Part shown: positions 1 to 11,400 of the stretch, piece after piece
Layout of the letters: every line of letters begins with the position of its first letter
Position numbering within the stretch: the stretch's first letter is position 1
NCBI RefSeq assembly: GCF_016545825.1
Contig: NC_052621.1
Span: 26,500,940-26,564,939, forward strand
Source of the DNA: Eucalyptus grandis
Taxonomy: Eukaryota; Streptophyta; Magnoliopsida; Myrtales; Myrtaceae
Length of the DNA stretch: 64,000 nt
Direction: 5' to 3'
Position numbers and translations under genes: made by a program
The notes under the pieces: generated by a model
What the model saw: the letters and a program-made list of their open reading frames with translations, nothing else
Database searches by the model: none
Told to the model about the DNA's origin: nothing

Positions 1-274
1 CACAAAAATATATATTTAATTTCTTCATCTCATTAGTAACTCACATACAAAAAAATTACTACACTATGAAAATTTAATATATTTCAGACAAAAAAAGAAA
101 AAGAAAAAGAAAAAGAAAGAGCCGAATTTGCGCACCGCAATACTTCCTAATTCTTTTTTCCTGACCAAAAGGAAAATGCTCCCTAAACTTTGATTGGCCA
201 GTCCGAACTTTCTTGATTCGAAGGAAGCCCACGTGGCAGCTTCCAGAATCGTCTGGACATCAAAACCTCCGCAC

Positions 275-313
<39 letters not shown>

Positions 314-317
314 AGAG
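1..317. other. Upstream flank of the SDIR1-like gene with a 36-base poly(A) tract
   Basis: AT-rich sequence with A/G-rich low-complexity stretches (about 88-120) and an uninterrupted run of 36 A at 276-311, directly before the GC-richer, pyrimidine-rich leader of the next gene. The tract makes apparent lysine-run and phenylalanine-run ORFs on the two strands, which are not genes. It may be a promoter-proximal poly(dA:dT) element or the tail of an old retroposon, but I see no target-site duplication. Confidence 0.5.
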
Positions 318-1499
318 AAAGGGGAGAGACGCAGCTACATCGCTCCGCTCGTCTTGATTCCTAAGCTCACTCCACCTCCTCTCTCCTCCGCCTCCAACCG
401 CAGCCTGCAGCTCGATCGCCTCGCCGCGCCTCTTCCATGGCGTAAGTCCTCTCTCTCTTCTTCCCGACTCTCTCTCTCTGCGCTTCCGTTCATTCGGCCG
501 GCGAAAAGCGAGGCCAAGACGATCTGGGAGCGGCGCCGGCCTCCCTCCCCCCCGCGGCGTCAATCCCCGCGTTCGGCCACTCGCTCGTCGCCGCTCCGGC
601 GACCCGGCGGTGGCGGTGCACTTTCCACCGTCGCGATTTCGGTTCTCCGAGTTCGATTTCTCGTGCGGAGCGTTTCTCCGTTGCTGCATTGTCGCGTTCG
701 CGGGGCTTGTGTCGGTCGAGCGGGCCGGATTCGATTCCGCGAGGGGTTTTCTGACGATTGGCGTAGTCGAGAGTGGTGTGCGGAGAAGCTGTCGGTTGGA
801 TGTGTTTATTTGGAAATTCGGTGTGAATTTGACTGAATTATAGTTTTTTTTCCCTTAATAGCAATTTTCGATATCGCATTGCACATTGCGTGGTTGTGGA
901 TCGTGCGCACGCTGTGTGGCTTTGATCTTTAGTTGTGTCGAAGGTTGATCGTGAGATTGCAAGATGAGGAGTCTGATCCATCGGTGTAGCTAGGTATAGT
1001 GTAAGAATTCTTGCAGTTTTGGGTCCGATTTGGGAGACAGTTTATCTTCTTACTGAGACGCGTCCAAGAAATTCAAATGAAAATTGCTTTTAGGTTTGAA
1101 TTTTGTGGTGCACCGAGCAAATCTTATGTTCGCTTTTACTAGTTTGGAGATACTCCAAGGCTGGACCTGCACTGCAGTAGTTGATTTTGTGAGAGGAAGA
1201 GATAGAGTTCAAGGGTAGCTTGTGAGTAATGTTTCCTTCAAAATGTTTTAGCATTGCTCGATAGACTCTATACTTTATAGTCTCTCTTGAAGCATGTTTG
1301 ATGTTTTATGAGCACCTTCTGGAGTTCTGTGGTATGCATTTTGGCCGGTGTCATTTTAGTGGAAGCAAATTATGTGATTTTGATGGCTTTTGCAGGCTAT
1401 GAAGATTGGAACGTGCATCTGAGAATTCATATACCTTTGGTGCTTGTATTATTGCTCGAGCCTTTTCTTTAAGTAAGATATTTGCACCACTCTGCAAAT
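318..1499 (+). other. 5' leader of the SDIR1-like gene: non-coding exon, long leader intron, second leader exon
   Basis: The leader is GC-rich and CT-rich (about 330-441). A consensus donor (GTAAGT) follows position 441 and a good acceptor (TTTTGCAG) ends at 1395, giving a leader intron of about 954 bp and a second leader exon 1396-1499 before the ATG at 1500. Leader introns of this size are common in plant housekeeping and stress genes. Joining 441 to 1396 creates a three-codon upstream ORF (Met-Ala-Leu-stop). The transcription start near 320 and the splice sites are inferred from sequence only. Confidence 0.5.
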
Positions 1500-4400
1500 A
1501 TGAGCTTTGCATATAGAGGAAACAGAGCAGATATTGAAAGTGGATTTCCAGGATTTATACATGAACGGCCAACTCTGGTAGGTTCACTCACATTCATGAA
1601 ATATTGAGCAACCTACATCTTTGTTTACTATCTCAAGCATAGAGCTGTACTTTCCTTTGGTGAGCTGAAATTTTTACGATCCTTTTTCCTCTTTATCAGC
1701 GTATCCATGGACATCGGCCAAATTCCAATTCCTTGGCTTTTCTGGTAACAGGTAGCTTTTCCGCATCTTGACTAGTTCTTTCCCTTTTCTCTTCTCATTA
1801 GCTGTCGATAATATATATGAGTTCTATCTTCAGCAGTGCTTTTGCTGTTCATGGTGTTGAACTCTCATCAGATGTCGTCCAACTTCCTGGTACTTAAGTT
1901 TGAGCACTTTATGACGGTCTCCTTGTACATAGAGGTATTGTGTATTAACTGAAGAGGTAGCTTTGTGAATGTAGCTATGGCTTGTCGTTGGTGTCTTTCT
2001 GCTGGCTACAAGCCTGCGGATGTATGCTACTTGTCAGCAACTTCAAGCTCAAGCCCGAGCTCATGCGGCAGCTGCCAGTGGCTTGCTTGGCCATACTGAA
2101 TTGCGTGTCCACATGCCACCATCAATTGCATTTGCTACCAGAGGACGGCTACAAGGATTGAGGCTCCAGCTTGCTCTGCTTGATCGTGAATTTGATGATT
2201 TAGGTAGGAAACTGATTTCTGAAGCAGGTTTGACAATAAAAGAATTGTAAAGCATGGAACAAATTATTATTTAAAGGGCGTTTAGGGGGATTTTTTATTG
2301 TCTAATAATCACTGGCTTTGGCACAGCAGAAATTAACTCTTGATTGGTGAATGCTTTCTTTAATATAATCTTGCCGTGGAACCCTACTATTGTTGTGGAA
2401 GTCTTGCATTTTTGACTTCCTAGATTGCTGTTTCCATAGTTCTTTTAGTTGATTCATCCTCACAAATGACGCATGCACCTCTCCTATTTTCAAAAGATCC
2501 TAGCTTTTGAGCTCCTCATAAGATTTAAAGATTTGACATTGTCAATTTAGATTGTCAATACTTTTAAAAAATTCACATGGATCTAAGTGAAATAGCCTTA
2601 GTATCAAGGATTAAGTACTTTAATTGTGCCAAGCTCAAACTTAAGAAGAATGAACTTCCCAAAGAGTTCGTTGAGTGATTTAGTGCTTTTGGGGATGTGA
2701 TATATTCCGTTGAGTTATATCTATTTTCACCCGGAGTAACCTTAGTGGCTAGGTTGCCATCCCATGGGTGGAGCCTTACTCAATGCACTAGATAGGATGG
2801 TTTGCGTGCCTCCGAAGAATTAGTGGACTTGCAGTTTCTATTACCAATTTTATCCCCACAAAACTTAAGAATAATTAAAAGCATGTCAGTGGACAAATAC
2901 CTTGATATATGGATAAAATATTAGGAAAACAAGCTCTTTTGTTTAGCTATGACATGTGAATGGTGAAAAAGGATCCCTTGTTGTTGTATTCTGATGACTT
3001 TTCCAATGTGGCTTACAAATTAGCGGGAAATAAAGAGTTTGACATGTTTTGAGCTGTCAAACGGCTATAGTTATTGTTATAAGGCAATGTAAAGTGGTGA
3101 CTATATGATATAGGTAGCTTTTATATATTTAGACTCTGGGGAATAATTGCTTCTGTTGATTGGTCCACGCTGCAGATTATGATACCTTGAGAGCACTGGA
3201 CTCTGAAAACGTATCCACAACTCCTTCTATGAGTGAGGAGGAGATAAATGCCCTACCTGTTCATAAATACAAGGTTTCTGGTGTCCAGAGGTGAGTTCAA
3301 ATGCAATTCTTTTGAAAAGCGGTCCAAATACCTTTTCTTTTGTAAAGAGTTTGCCTTTTCTAATGTAAAGTGTCTCTATGTTGTATTACCTTGCTTAGTG
3401 CACATTAGCCCAAATTTAGCAATGAAGACAATACTTGCTTTTTAGGTCATGTTCTTATATAGAAATTAACTATTGCAGGGTTACTAACTCAATTCAAGAA
3501 AAATTATTATTATTCTCCCCATGGATGCGTGTGTAGCATGCAGTATGCATAAAAACGCAGAAGTTCTTTGCTTAAATTATCAATGAAGTTCCTCAGAATA
3601 GTCTTAAACAGTAATTTTGTGTTAGTTTTCGACAGAAGTGCAATGGAATGAACGGTGGGATGTGTATGCATGCATGAGCTGTCCACTTTCACTTGCCTTC
3701 AAAAGAAACTTAGTGCGTTGTCAGCTGCTCGAAAACATGTGACAACTGTGACCTTCTGTTCAAACAAATTGTGGATCATGAAATTAGTCTTCAAGTTTGA
3801 TTGTTACCTTTTGCAAATGAATCAGTTGCAGAAAGAACTCATGTACTTGTGCAATGTCTGAGCTTCTTAGTTACTGCCTTTGATAATATGGCAATTGTGC
3901 ATGTGGAAATTAAGTTGGCTTTAGCTGAGGTTTATGAATTGATTTTTGGACAAGTACAAGTATAATGCAAGACTTTTTGATCATTAATTAAACTATATGT
4001 TTATAAAAGCTGTGGCAATCAATTAGCATGTTGTCAGAGATAAAAGCTTTTGTTGTCCCCAAGGTTTGGTGTAGTTGGTTGGGACATTGGAGGTTTCAAC
4101 TCAAGAACTGAAAGTCACCCATTTGAATCCCACCAACTGCATAAACTGCTTCGGGTCAGGCCACATGCGTTGGTCAAATGAATAGACCTAAATGGTTCAT
4201 GGAGCTTGCAGGGTGTTTCATGAGCTGCCAGATGGTGGGTCTCCATGCCCATACCCCTAGATTAAAAAAAAAAAAAAAACTGTTGTCACAATTCCTCCTT
4301 TTCTGAGACAGCTCAAGAGGTGATAGGGATCCCCAAAATCTCATAGGATTGTAAGACAAAATTTTCTCCCCATAAACATAACTTGTTAGGAAATGGGCGC

Positions 4401-6401
4401 ACAATAGATGTCTTCCGTATTTCCAAATGCTAGTCCGTGAGGGAAATCAAGCCATACATGTAAATTATGGAATTTGGAAGTAACTGCATCAAACAGTGAC
4501 AGGAGGACAAACAATAGTAATGGATATAATGACCATAATAGGAAGTGCCAACGTTTTGACATGTGCTTTAATATTATGTCAAATATATCATTTTCCCTTT
4601 TCTATAATTAATGTATCTTTTTTTTTCCCCCAGAATGGATACGTAAGCTCTTAGAAAAAGGTCCACGAGTATATCTAGCATATTTCTTGATAGTTATTTC
4701 CTAATTTTGTTTTGGCAAATGATCTCTCTACTATGGGCTGCATCCAAATTCCACTTGTGAGTAATTGTATGCATACTGCTTTTTGATAGAGATGGCTCCT
4801 CGCTACAAAAAGCATCGTCTTCTTCGGGTTCTGAGGTACTCTTCCTTTGGCAGCTTTTGCAAATGTTTGCCTGTAGTTACTTTCTTTACTTTACTAGTTA
4901 TTATGTGTTTATGCTGCTTGGGCTGGGAATTTGGTTTTTTCCTGATGAGGAATTATACCTTATTGTTCACAAAAAGGATTTTGTTTTCAAAGGTCTTGGC
5001 CATGCTAGTATTCGTTGTTTCCCTTGCACATGATTACTACCTATTTTGGTTTGCTCACACGTGGATTGTCCTACTCTAGATGATCGGGATTCAACCTTTA
5101 TATGTGTTATCATGAGTGACTCTGTTGAATGTCGTCCATGTCTTGATTCAATCTGATCTCTTTGCCTTCATATAAAGAGCATGCCAATTTTTGAGAGAAG
5201 TGTGAATTATATGATGTGTTTGTCCATTTTCCTTTTTCTTTTTGGCCGAGTCTACATTTTCATGTTGGCATAACTACATTTATCCATGGGCCACAATGTC
5301 TGTGTTACTCAAAGATGGAGCAGGCATTTTAAAAAATGCAGACAACATGCCTGCTCCTTTCTGTTGAGTGTGCTTGAGTCATGCATTACTGGCTGAGGTG
5401 GGAAGGGGATGGCGGGCTCGTCGTAGAGTGCTTTTGTTTCTTTGTTTCTTGTTTTCCCTCCTGGCTTAGTTGATCTCATTGATGCGATAAACAGCTGAAG
5501 CAAGAGAGCAGAAATGTGGATACAAGTATCAAAGCCCTGGAGGATGAATTGACTTGTAGCATATGCTTGGAGCAGGTCAACAGAGGCGAGCTTCTTCGTA
5601 GCTTGCCATGTTTGCATCAGGTTTTTTCTCCTCCTAGTGTATAGTTATATCTTTTCCGTGTCCATTATGGTTTTCTACAATCTCTTGAGGAATTGTCCCG
5701 CCAAGGATTGGTGATTGTTGAATTGCAAATAAATAAATCTCAATTTCCATTGAAAAATTTCTGAGTGTTGGTGTGGTACGACAATTTGTGTAACAACTAC
5801 GACAAAGTGCACGTGCATTTGACTGATTATGATGTGGGATTGGTCCCTCAAGGGACTATAGGAGCCCCCGAGTCCATCCTTCAAGTTTTGCTTATCTCAT
5901 CCTTTAACATGCATGGCTGAAGTTTCTGCAGTTTCTGTAACATTATGAGATAGAATGGCTCCTTTTTTCATTGTCCTGTCATGCCACTTACTGACTTTGT
6001 TTTAGTAGATGAGCACAATATTGATCATTCTCGAATTCTGACTCCCCCCAACCATTTAGATGCAAAAGTAAAATTGGTTTCCATGTTTGACTTCTAAAGA
6101 AAATCTTTTTTATTTCAACAATGTTTATGGTATCAATTTTCTGCTGAACATGGTTTCCAGGAGTGAGCTAAGTGTCTGGCTATTAATGGCTAAAATCGAT
6201 AAGGGTTTTCTGGTTTTGTTTATTTTGTGCATTTCCCTTGCCTTTAGCTAAGCATTTGATTCTCTCTGTTTGCAGTTCCATGCTAACTGCATTGATCCTT
6301 GGCTGCGACAACAGGGCACGTGCCCTGTCTGTAAATTCAAGCTTGGCACAGCATGGCAGGAAAGCAGGGATAGCGAGTCGGATGGATCGGATATGGTTTA
6401 A
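1500..6401 (+). CDS. SDIR1: SDIR1-like RING-H2 E3 ubiquitin ligase (8 coding exons, 274 aa)
   Basis: Coding exons as I splice them: 1500-1577, 1700-1751, 1837-1889, 1975-2203, 3176-3290, 4790-4835, 5495-5620, 6276-6401. All have GT-AG borders and join in frame into 825 nt, 274 residues, against about 273 for Arabidopsis SDIR1. The protein starts [16 protein letters not shown] and has two hydrophobic segments (about residues 38-51 and 60-75), as expected for an ER membrane-anchored ligase. A Gln/Ala-rich segment and the conserved [15 protein letters not shown] stretch follow. The C-terminal RING-H2 is complete: C212, C215, C230, H232, H235, C238, C249, C252, with 14- and 10-residue loops. The protein ends in DMV. 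The family ubiquitinates targets such as SDIRIP1 in ABA, salt and drought signalling; that role here is by homology. Intron 5 carries a SINE. Confidence 0.93.
4058..4280 (+). mobile_element. tRNA-derived SINE inside intron 5 of the SDIR1-like gene
   Basis: The left end has a pol III A-box-like string (TGGTGTAGTTGG at about 4068) and a degenerate B-box-like string (TTTGAATCCC at about 4123). The right end is a run of about 16 A (4264-4279). The heptamer TGTTGTC lies directly before (4051-4057) and directly after (4281-4287) the element, as a short target-site duplication. It is in the same orientation as the host gene and away from splice sites, so it is probably spliced out harmlessly. Confidence 0.65.
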
Positions 6402-6480
6402 AGGCTAACCAATTACCTGTGCCGACTTATGTTAATATATTGTTTTGCGTATCGGTTTCTATAAGTCAATAAACTTAGTA
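6402..6480 (+). terminator. 3' UTR start and polyadenylation signal of the SDIR1-like gene
   Basis: A canonical AATAAA at 6468-6473 lies 67 bp after the TAA stop, in T-rich sequence with nearby TTAATATATTG-type far-upstream elements. The actual cleavage site is unknown and could lie further on, since other AT-rich signals follow. Confidence 0.5.
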
Positions 6481-8002
6481 TTTTATGTAAGCATTTAGTA
6501 GTAGCTATGCCCATGTTGGACTTACAGTAGCTCGCATGGATTTAGCAGAAGGCATATATAACTCAGGGTATTAGGGGTCGGTTGATGGAATGAGAACTGC
6601 AATTTGTGCCTTCGATGTACAAAATTAATCACTGCACTCTCGAGGATCACTCATCAACTACTGTGTAAATCTGTTCTTTGCCCAGACTAGTACGCTAACA
6701 TGTTACATATAAGGATCAATCAGCCAGAACAATGTTTCTGAGAATAGGTCGGTTTAGCGTGCCTCATTTAGCCCGTGATCTTATAACTCTCGGTGACCCC
6801 ATGACCGACAGTTTTCGCTTGGCGGATGTCCGTATTATAACATGGCTGGTCTCCTTGTCTGTCTTACAATGACGTTACACAAGCACATTGGTTCTCTTTA
6901 CATCAAACATATCATCTGTCACAGTCGCTTGACAGGTGAGTTTGGGAGGGCATTGGTTTCTTCTCCCGTGCCCTCTGTGGTTTGTCCTGATCGTTGTTAC
7001 TGCTTGTGTGCAACATTTAATCGTCCTAATTTATAAAACGAGAAAAGCCAGAAAGACTAACTGTAAAGGGAAGATTACTCCTAGCGTGGAATTTGCTTCT
7101 AGATTACCAAACAGAGAATGATCTCTGCGCTTCTCTTTTGATATAATACGTGCTTCCAGGGTCCGAGTCTAGCCATTCTATTATTCCTAATCTAGCCTGA
7201 TTTACGTGAACGTGGGTGATAATGTTGGAATTACTTTTCTTGTGGGAATTAGCCCCGAATGGCTTGCTTTGGTGCGGGATCATGGTAACCCTATCGTATG
7301 CAGGAGTCGAGTATCCAAAACCGAGAGCTTCGTCGGTTGGCCAGTCACCTAAGCCGTCGAAAAGAAGGAAAGAACCGCAAGTTAAAACTGTCATCGTCTG
7401 AACCAGGGTGTTAAATCTTTTGAATATCTGGCCAATCTTGTACGTTTTCTTGAAGACCGACCAAGACAGTACATGCAGGAGACAAAAAGCCAGGCACGTT
7501 CCGACGTCCATATTGACTCTGTCCTCCTCGGAGCATCTTACATAACCCGAAAAGGTGCTTTTTTTTTGGGTGGGGGGGATCAGTTAATCGATCTTTCACT
7601 CGTCGGATCTACTGTGCATTTTCCTAGATGATTTGAGTTCCATATGTATTCTCTTTTCTCACAAGAACAAGGACCCAAGAGAAAAAATATGTAGTACTTA
7701 GATGGAGAGATCTCGTGTGATTCAAAATATATCCGATGCAAATTACAACCCCGTGTAGAAAGCCGTACGTAGCTCCCTCGACATGGCAAAATACAATCAC
7801 AAGTGCATCCAATTCCCGGGAGAGAAGAAGGAGAAAAATTAAGAGTAAATAGAAAACAAAATCGGGACCGTGCATCGGCTCCTCCGGATCGAAAGCCGCT
7901 CATTCTTTCTCGCAAAGCCACTTTACTAGATCGGATCCGTCTCTATACTATACATACAGACAGTCCCCCCTATATATATGTATAGTCCTCGAGCCCGCCG
8001 GG
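6481..8002. other. Intergenic DNA between the SDIR1-like and DVL genes
   Basis: The two genes converge here, so the segment should hold both 3' ends. I see no convincing coding exon: the short ORFs on both strands overlap each other, lack recognisable motifs and have no splice context. The stretch just after the DVL stop on the - strand (7920-7985) has TATATATA-like AT-rich DNA, suited to 3'-end formation. Confidence 0.4.
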
Positions 8003-8341
8003 TCAGGAATCGTCGTGCTTGTGCCAACGGAGGAGCATCGCCACGCAGCGCTTCATGATGTAGAACTTCGCCTTCTGCTCCTTGGCCATGTTGCTGCACT
8101 TGCGGGAGATGTTAGAGCCCTTGTGGGAGCAGCTCCGGGAGAGCGAGCCCTTGGACGACGACAAGGAGCAACGCTGCGAGCCGCTCCTCGCGAGGTTACC
8201 AGGGGTGTTGGAGGAGGTGGTCTTGGCCGAGAAACTCCTGGAAAGAGCGAACTTAGAAGACGAAGATGAGGGCGACGACGACGACGTTGAATGGCCGTTG
8301 CTCCATTTCTCCTTCTTGGATGGCTTCCATATATCCTCCAT
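8003..8341 (-). CDS. DVL/ROTUNDIFOLIA-like (RTFL) small peptide, 112 aa
   Basis: Intronless. The first true ATG in frame is at 8341 (MEDIWKPSKK); the open frame runs further up but reaches only a TTG at 8362. The C-terminal residues 86-112 are the RTF/DVL domain: AKxxKAKFYIMKRCV, then a short hydrophobic stretch and the typical end LLRWHKHDDS. Before it is a Ser-rich, basic, low-complexity tail (residues 14-80), longer than in the smallest DVL peptides but usual for RTFL-type members. Over-expressed DVL/RTFL peptides in Arabidopsis restrict polar cell proliferation and alter leaf, fruit and trichome-socket shape, and they associate with the plasma membrane. The exact paralogue cannot be named from sequence alone. 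Confidence 0.9.
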   Translation of the reverse strand: MEDIWKPSKKEKWSNGHSTSSSSPSSSSSKFALSRSFSAKTTSSNTPGNLARSGSQRCSLSSSKGSLSRSCSHKGSNISRKCSNMAKEQKAKFYIMKRCVAMLLRWHKHDDS

Positions 8342-8456
8342 TTTGTCTTGGGGACAAGACAAGGATCGAAAGCTTCGTTGAATGTGGGAAGAATGATGAT
8401 GTGGGGAAGAGAGGTTTGAGTGATTCTAGTTCGGGTCCGATATTGCCACCCTGAGG

Positions 8457-8467
8457 TTATTTATATA
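8457..8467 (-). promoter_or_regulatory. TATA box of the DVL/RTFL gene
   Basis: On the - strand the sequence reads TATATAAATAA, an excellent plant TATA box about 116 bp upstream of the chosen ATG. This predicts a transcription start near 8430 and a leader of roughly 90 nt. It is a motif and spacing match only. Confidence 0.6.
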
Positions 8468-8469
8468 GC

Positions 8470-11400
8470 GAAGGTGAGGACCTAAGCTGTGGCTAAAAAC
8501 CTAAGTGTGGCTGGTCTTTTGTTGTTATAAAAAATGGAAATGTTCTTGATACTGCATGGCCCAGAAGAGTGAGTAACATGGTCTCTCAACTTATCCGGGG
8601 ACGCATCTACTAGCATTTATTATGGCCCTCCTCCACAGTTAAATGGTAGTTAGAGAAATGCTCTAGGCTCATTAAAATCGGTCTGCAAAACTGATTTATT
8701 AAGTAATGTGATGATAACAAGAAATCAAAGAAAGGAGATGGAGAGACAATGTAATGTTGTTGGAATCGTTGTAATTTACAGGCTCAATCACACTTCAAGA
8801 ATGGTAATATCCCATGTAATGTGTGAGGAAAAACACACATTTTAATGTATTTCCTGTGTTTAATATGGATTCGCGTAGGATACATTTTGGAGATAACCAT
8901 TAGATGATATAGAAGTTGGGCGAATCTTATTGACTAGAGAGCATCGTCTATAAAAGTCCGTTGCGTTGGACAATACATCTATGTGTCAAATCTCATGTAA
9001 TTTGTTATTGGTGTTGAGTACGCGTTACGTGCAAAGCCGAATAGATTTATAAGGAGAAAAGCAATAATAAATTGAAGGATACCTCAACAAGAAAGAGGGT
9101 AGCCATTTTTTTGTTTCTTGTTATTGCATAAGGCTAATTTTGGAAGACAAAAAAAGTGAGGTGACTAAGGGTTCTGGCCATATGTTAAAATTTTGGAAAT
9201 TGAAAGTGATGGGTACTACTAGAATTTTCAAATAATCTAAAATTGGCCCAGAATTTTTCCATCGCAAGGGCTTTGCATTTGGCTAAATTTCTATTTTAAC
9301 AACGCAAGAATTATCGTCGAACAGCAAGTCTAATGTACGGCGGACCAATTTAAAATTTAAAATTTCCAAAAACACAAAGCAGAGAGAAAGAAGGGGAGGA
9401 AGGTGCTCTAGCAATTTGGCAGTTGTGAATTACCAATTTAATATAGTTAATTTACATGTGAAGTCTCTGAGGCCTGACCTGTGTTCATTATTTTAAAGCC
9501 AGTTATTTTATTTATTTTATATCTCTTTTAGCTATAATCAATTATTATATAATAAAATCAAATTGCAGCAGTGACGACAGGATCCCGTCATTTGATTGAC
9601 CAGTGCACCGCCATTGCCAGTCTCTTGGTTTGCGTGATTTCCCCCCGTCTTAGAATACCATCCGCGCTTCTAAATTTGACTCTGTTATCTTTTTTATTTA
9701 TTTAAAATTCTTCTCACAATTTGGCAGATTAAAAATATTTTTCGTGAATAACGATTTTTCTCTTTTCGTGAATGGCTTACTGTTGATTTTTTTCTATTTT
9801 CAGCACATTTTATTGTAAAGATGCTAGATATCTAAGAATGGAATTAAATTGACTTTTATGTTAGAATGTTGGAATTGGTGCACAATTGAAATGATATCAC
9901 ATTATAATGCTTGACGCAAAAACTTTACGAAGAATAAACAAATCTCATGAATCAATTGATGCGAGGTAGTTTAACATGTCATGAATAATCATAATCATTA
10001 TTTGATAAAAGTCATTGTTTCAATCGAGTAAAATCATATAATTTGACGTGCAAAATAATCTAATGGAAAAAAAAATCTTATAATAGTAGGGTAATATTTT
10101 CTCATGCACAATATCTCATAATTTTAATTAATAAATTAAACCTTTGAAAAAAAAAGGAACCTAATTTACTAATTTCCAAATGGGCTACCTCGGATTCTGT
10201 TCGAATTCCAATTTACTCTTGTCGAGCTCCAACATGATCTGGTTTCACCAGTACGTTGCATTGGATACCTGCGTTGGTTACTAGAGATTCAGGAAAGCTC
10301 ACAATCAGAGGATTTCGACCTAATTTTTATGCAGTTTAAAGTACAACATTTCAAATTTGAAGATAATCGTGAACATAATAAAGTATTTGGATGACCTCGT
10401 GAGTTAGATCTAACACGATGAAAAGTTGGGGTATTCGACATAATCATGAGATTATTTGTATGTATCAATATAAATTGAATTTCTAATGCACGCACCTCAA
10501 ATCGCTCCTTGAAAATGTACTCAGTAAATTCATGAGACTTTGTATTAGTGTCATGTGGTGGAATTAATTATCGAACGCTCATTTTAAGATTACCCATCTT
10601 CGCATTATAAGAGATTGCGGATTTGGTTACCAAACTTTTAGTTGCGACACCAATCTCGTCACCAAAAGTTACCATAACACGACAATGGATTATCTTGTTA
10701 TCTCATGCTAATCTTTTTGAAGTTGTGGCTTACAGCCCACTACGAAAAATTCCCCACTGTTTGTGAGCGATAATCTTTAATTTATTGTAAAAATGACATT
10801 CTCTTCTGAATTATAAAAAATTAAATAATAAATAATTATAAATTATTGCGAGATCTACTATTTCAAAAATTTATTACTGATAATAAGTTGTTATATTATT
10901 AGACTAGCAAAGCCCAGTACCTATCCATTGTAAAATAGAGACAATTACATATTCATTGTAAAATAGCGACAACTACCAATTGTTGTGTACAGTCGTGGCC
11001 TATCGAGAGGACAAACTTTTGAAGATAAGCATGAACTTTAGTAAAAGATTCCACGATTCGATGAATTCGAAATCAAACACGTTCGTGGTCCGTAGATTAC
11101 CTTAGCATTTATGAATTTTGACCGGTCCAAATCCGTTTGATGCATGCACAAAGGTTTCCTGCCACCGACAAGGATGGCCTTCGGGGGATCCTGGTCCTTC
11201 AATTTCGGTCACTAGAAATAATTTTTTTTTCCAAATAAAAAACCAAAAAAAGAAGAAGGGAGAATCAAGCAAGCAATGAGAACGCCGTCGACCCAAAAAA
11301 AAAAAAAAAAAAAACGTGGGGACAGACCCGTTTCAAAAAAATGCGGCCAAGCTCCATGTGATTACTGACAAATTGAATTTCATTTCCCCAATTTCTAACA

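Noticed and set aside
213..836. 207-codon ORF with a poly-Lys run at the window start
   Set aside because: Made by the 36-A tract and the CT/GC-rich leader and leader intron of the SDIR1-like gene; it crosses the predicted splice donor.
2735..2850. SINE-like text in intron 4 of the SDIR1-like gene (TTAGTGGCTAGG, CCATGGGTGGAGCC)
   Set aside because: Looks like a retroposon fragment, but there is no tail, no TSD and no second copy in the window to support it.
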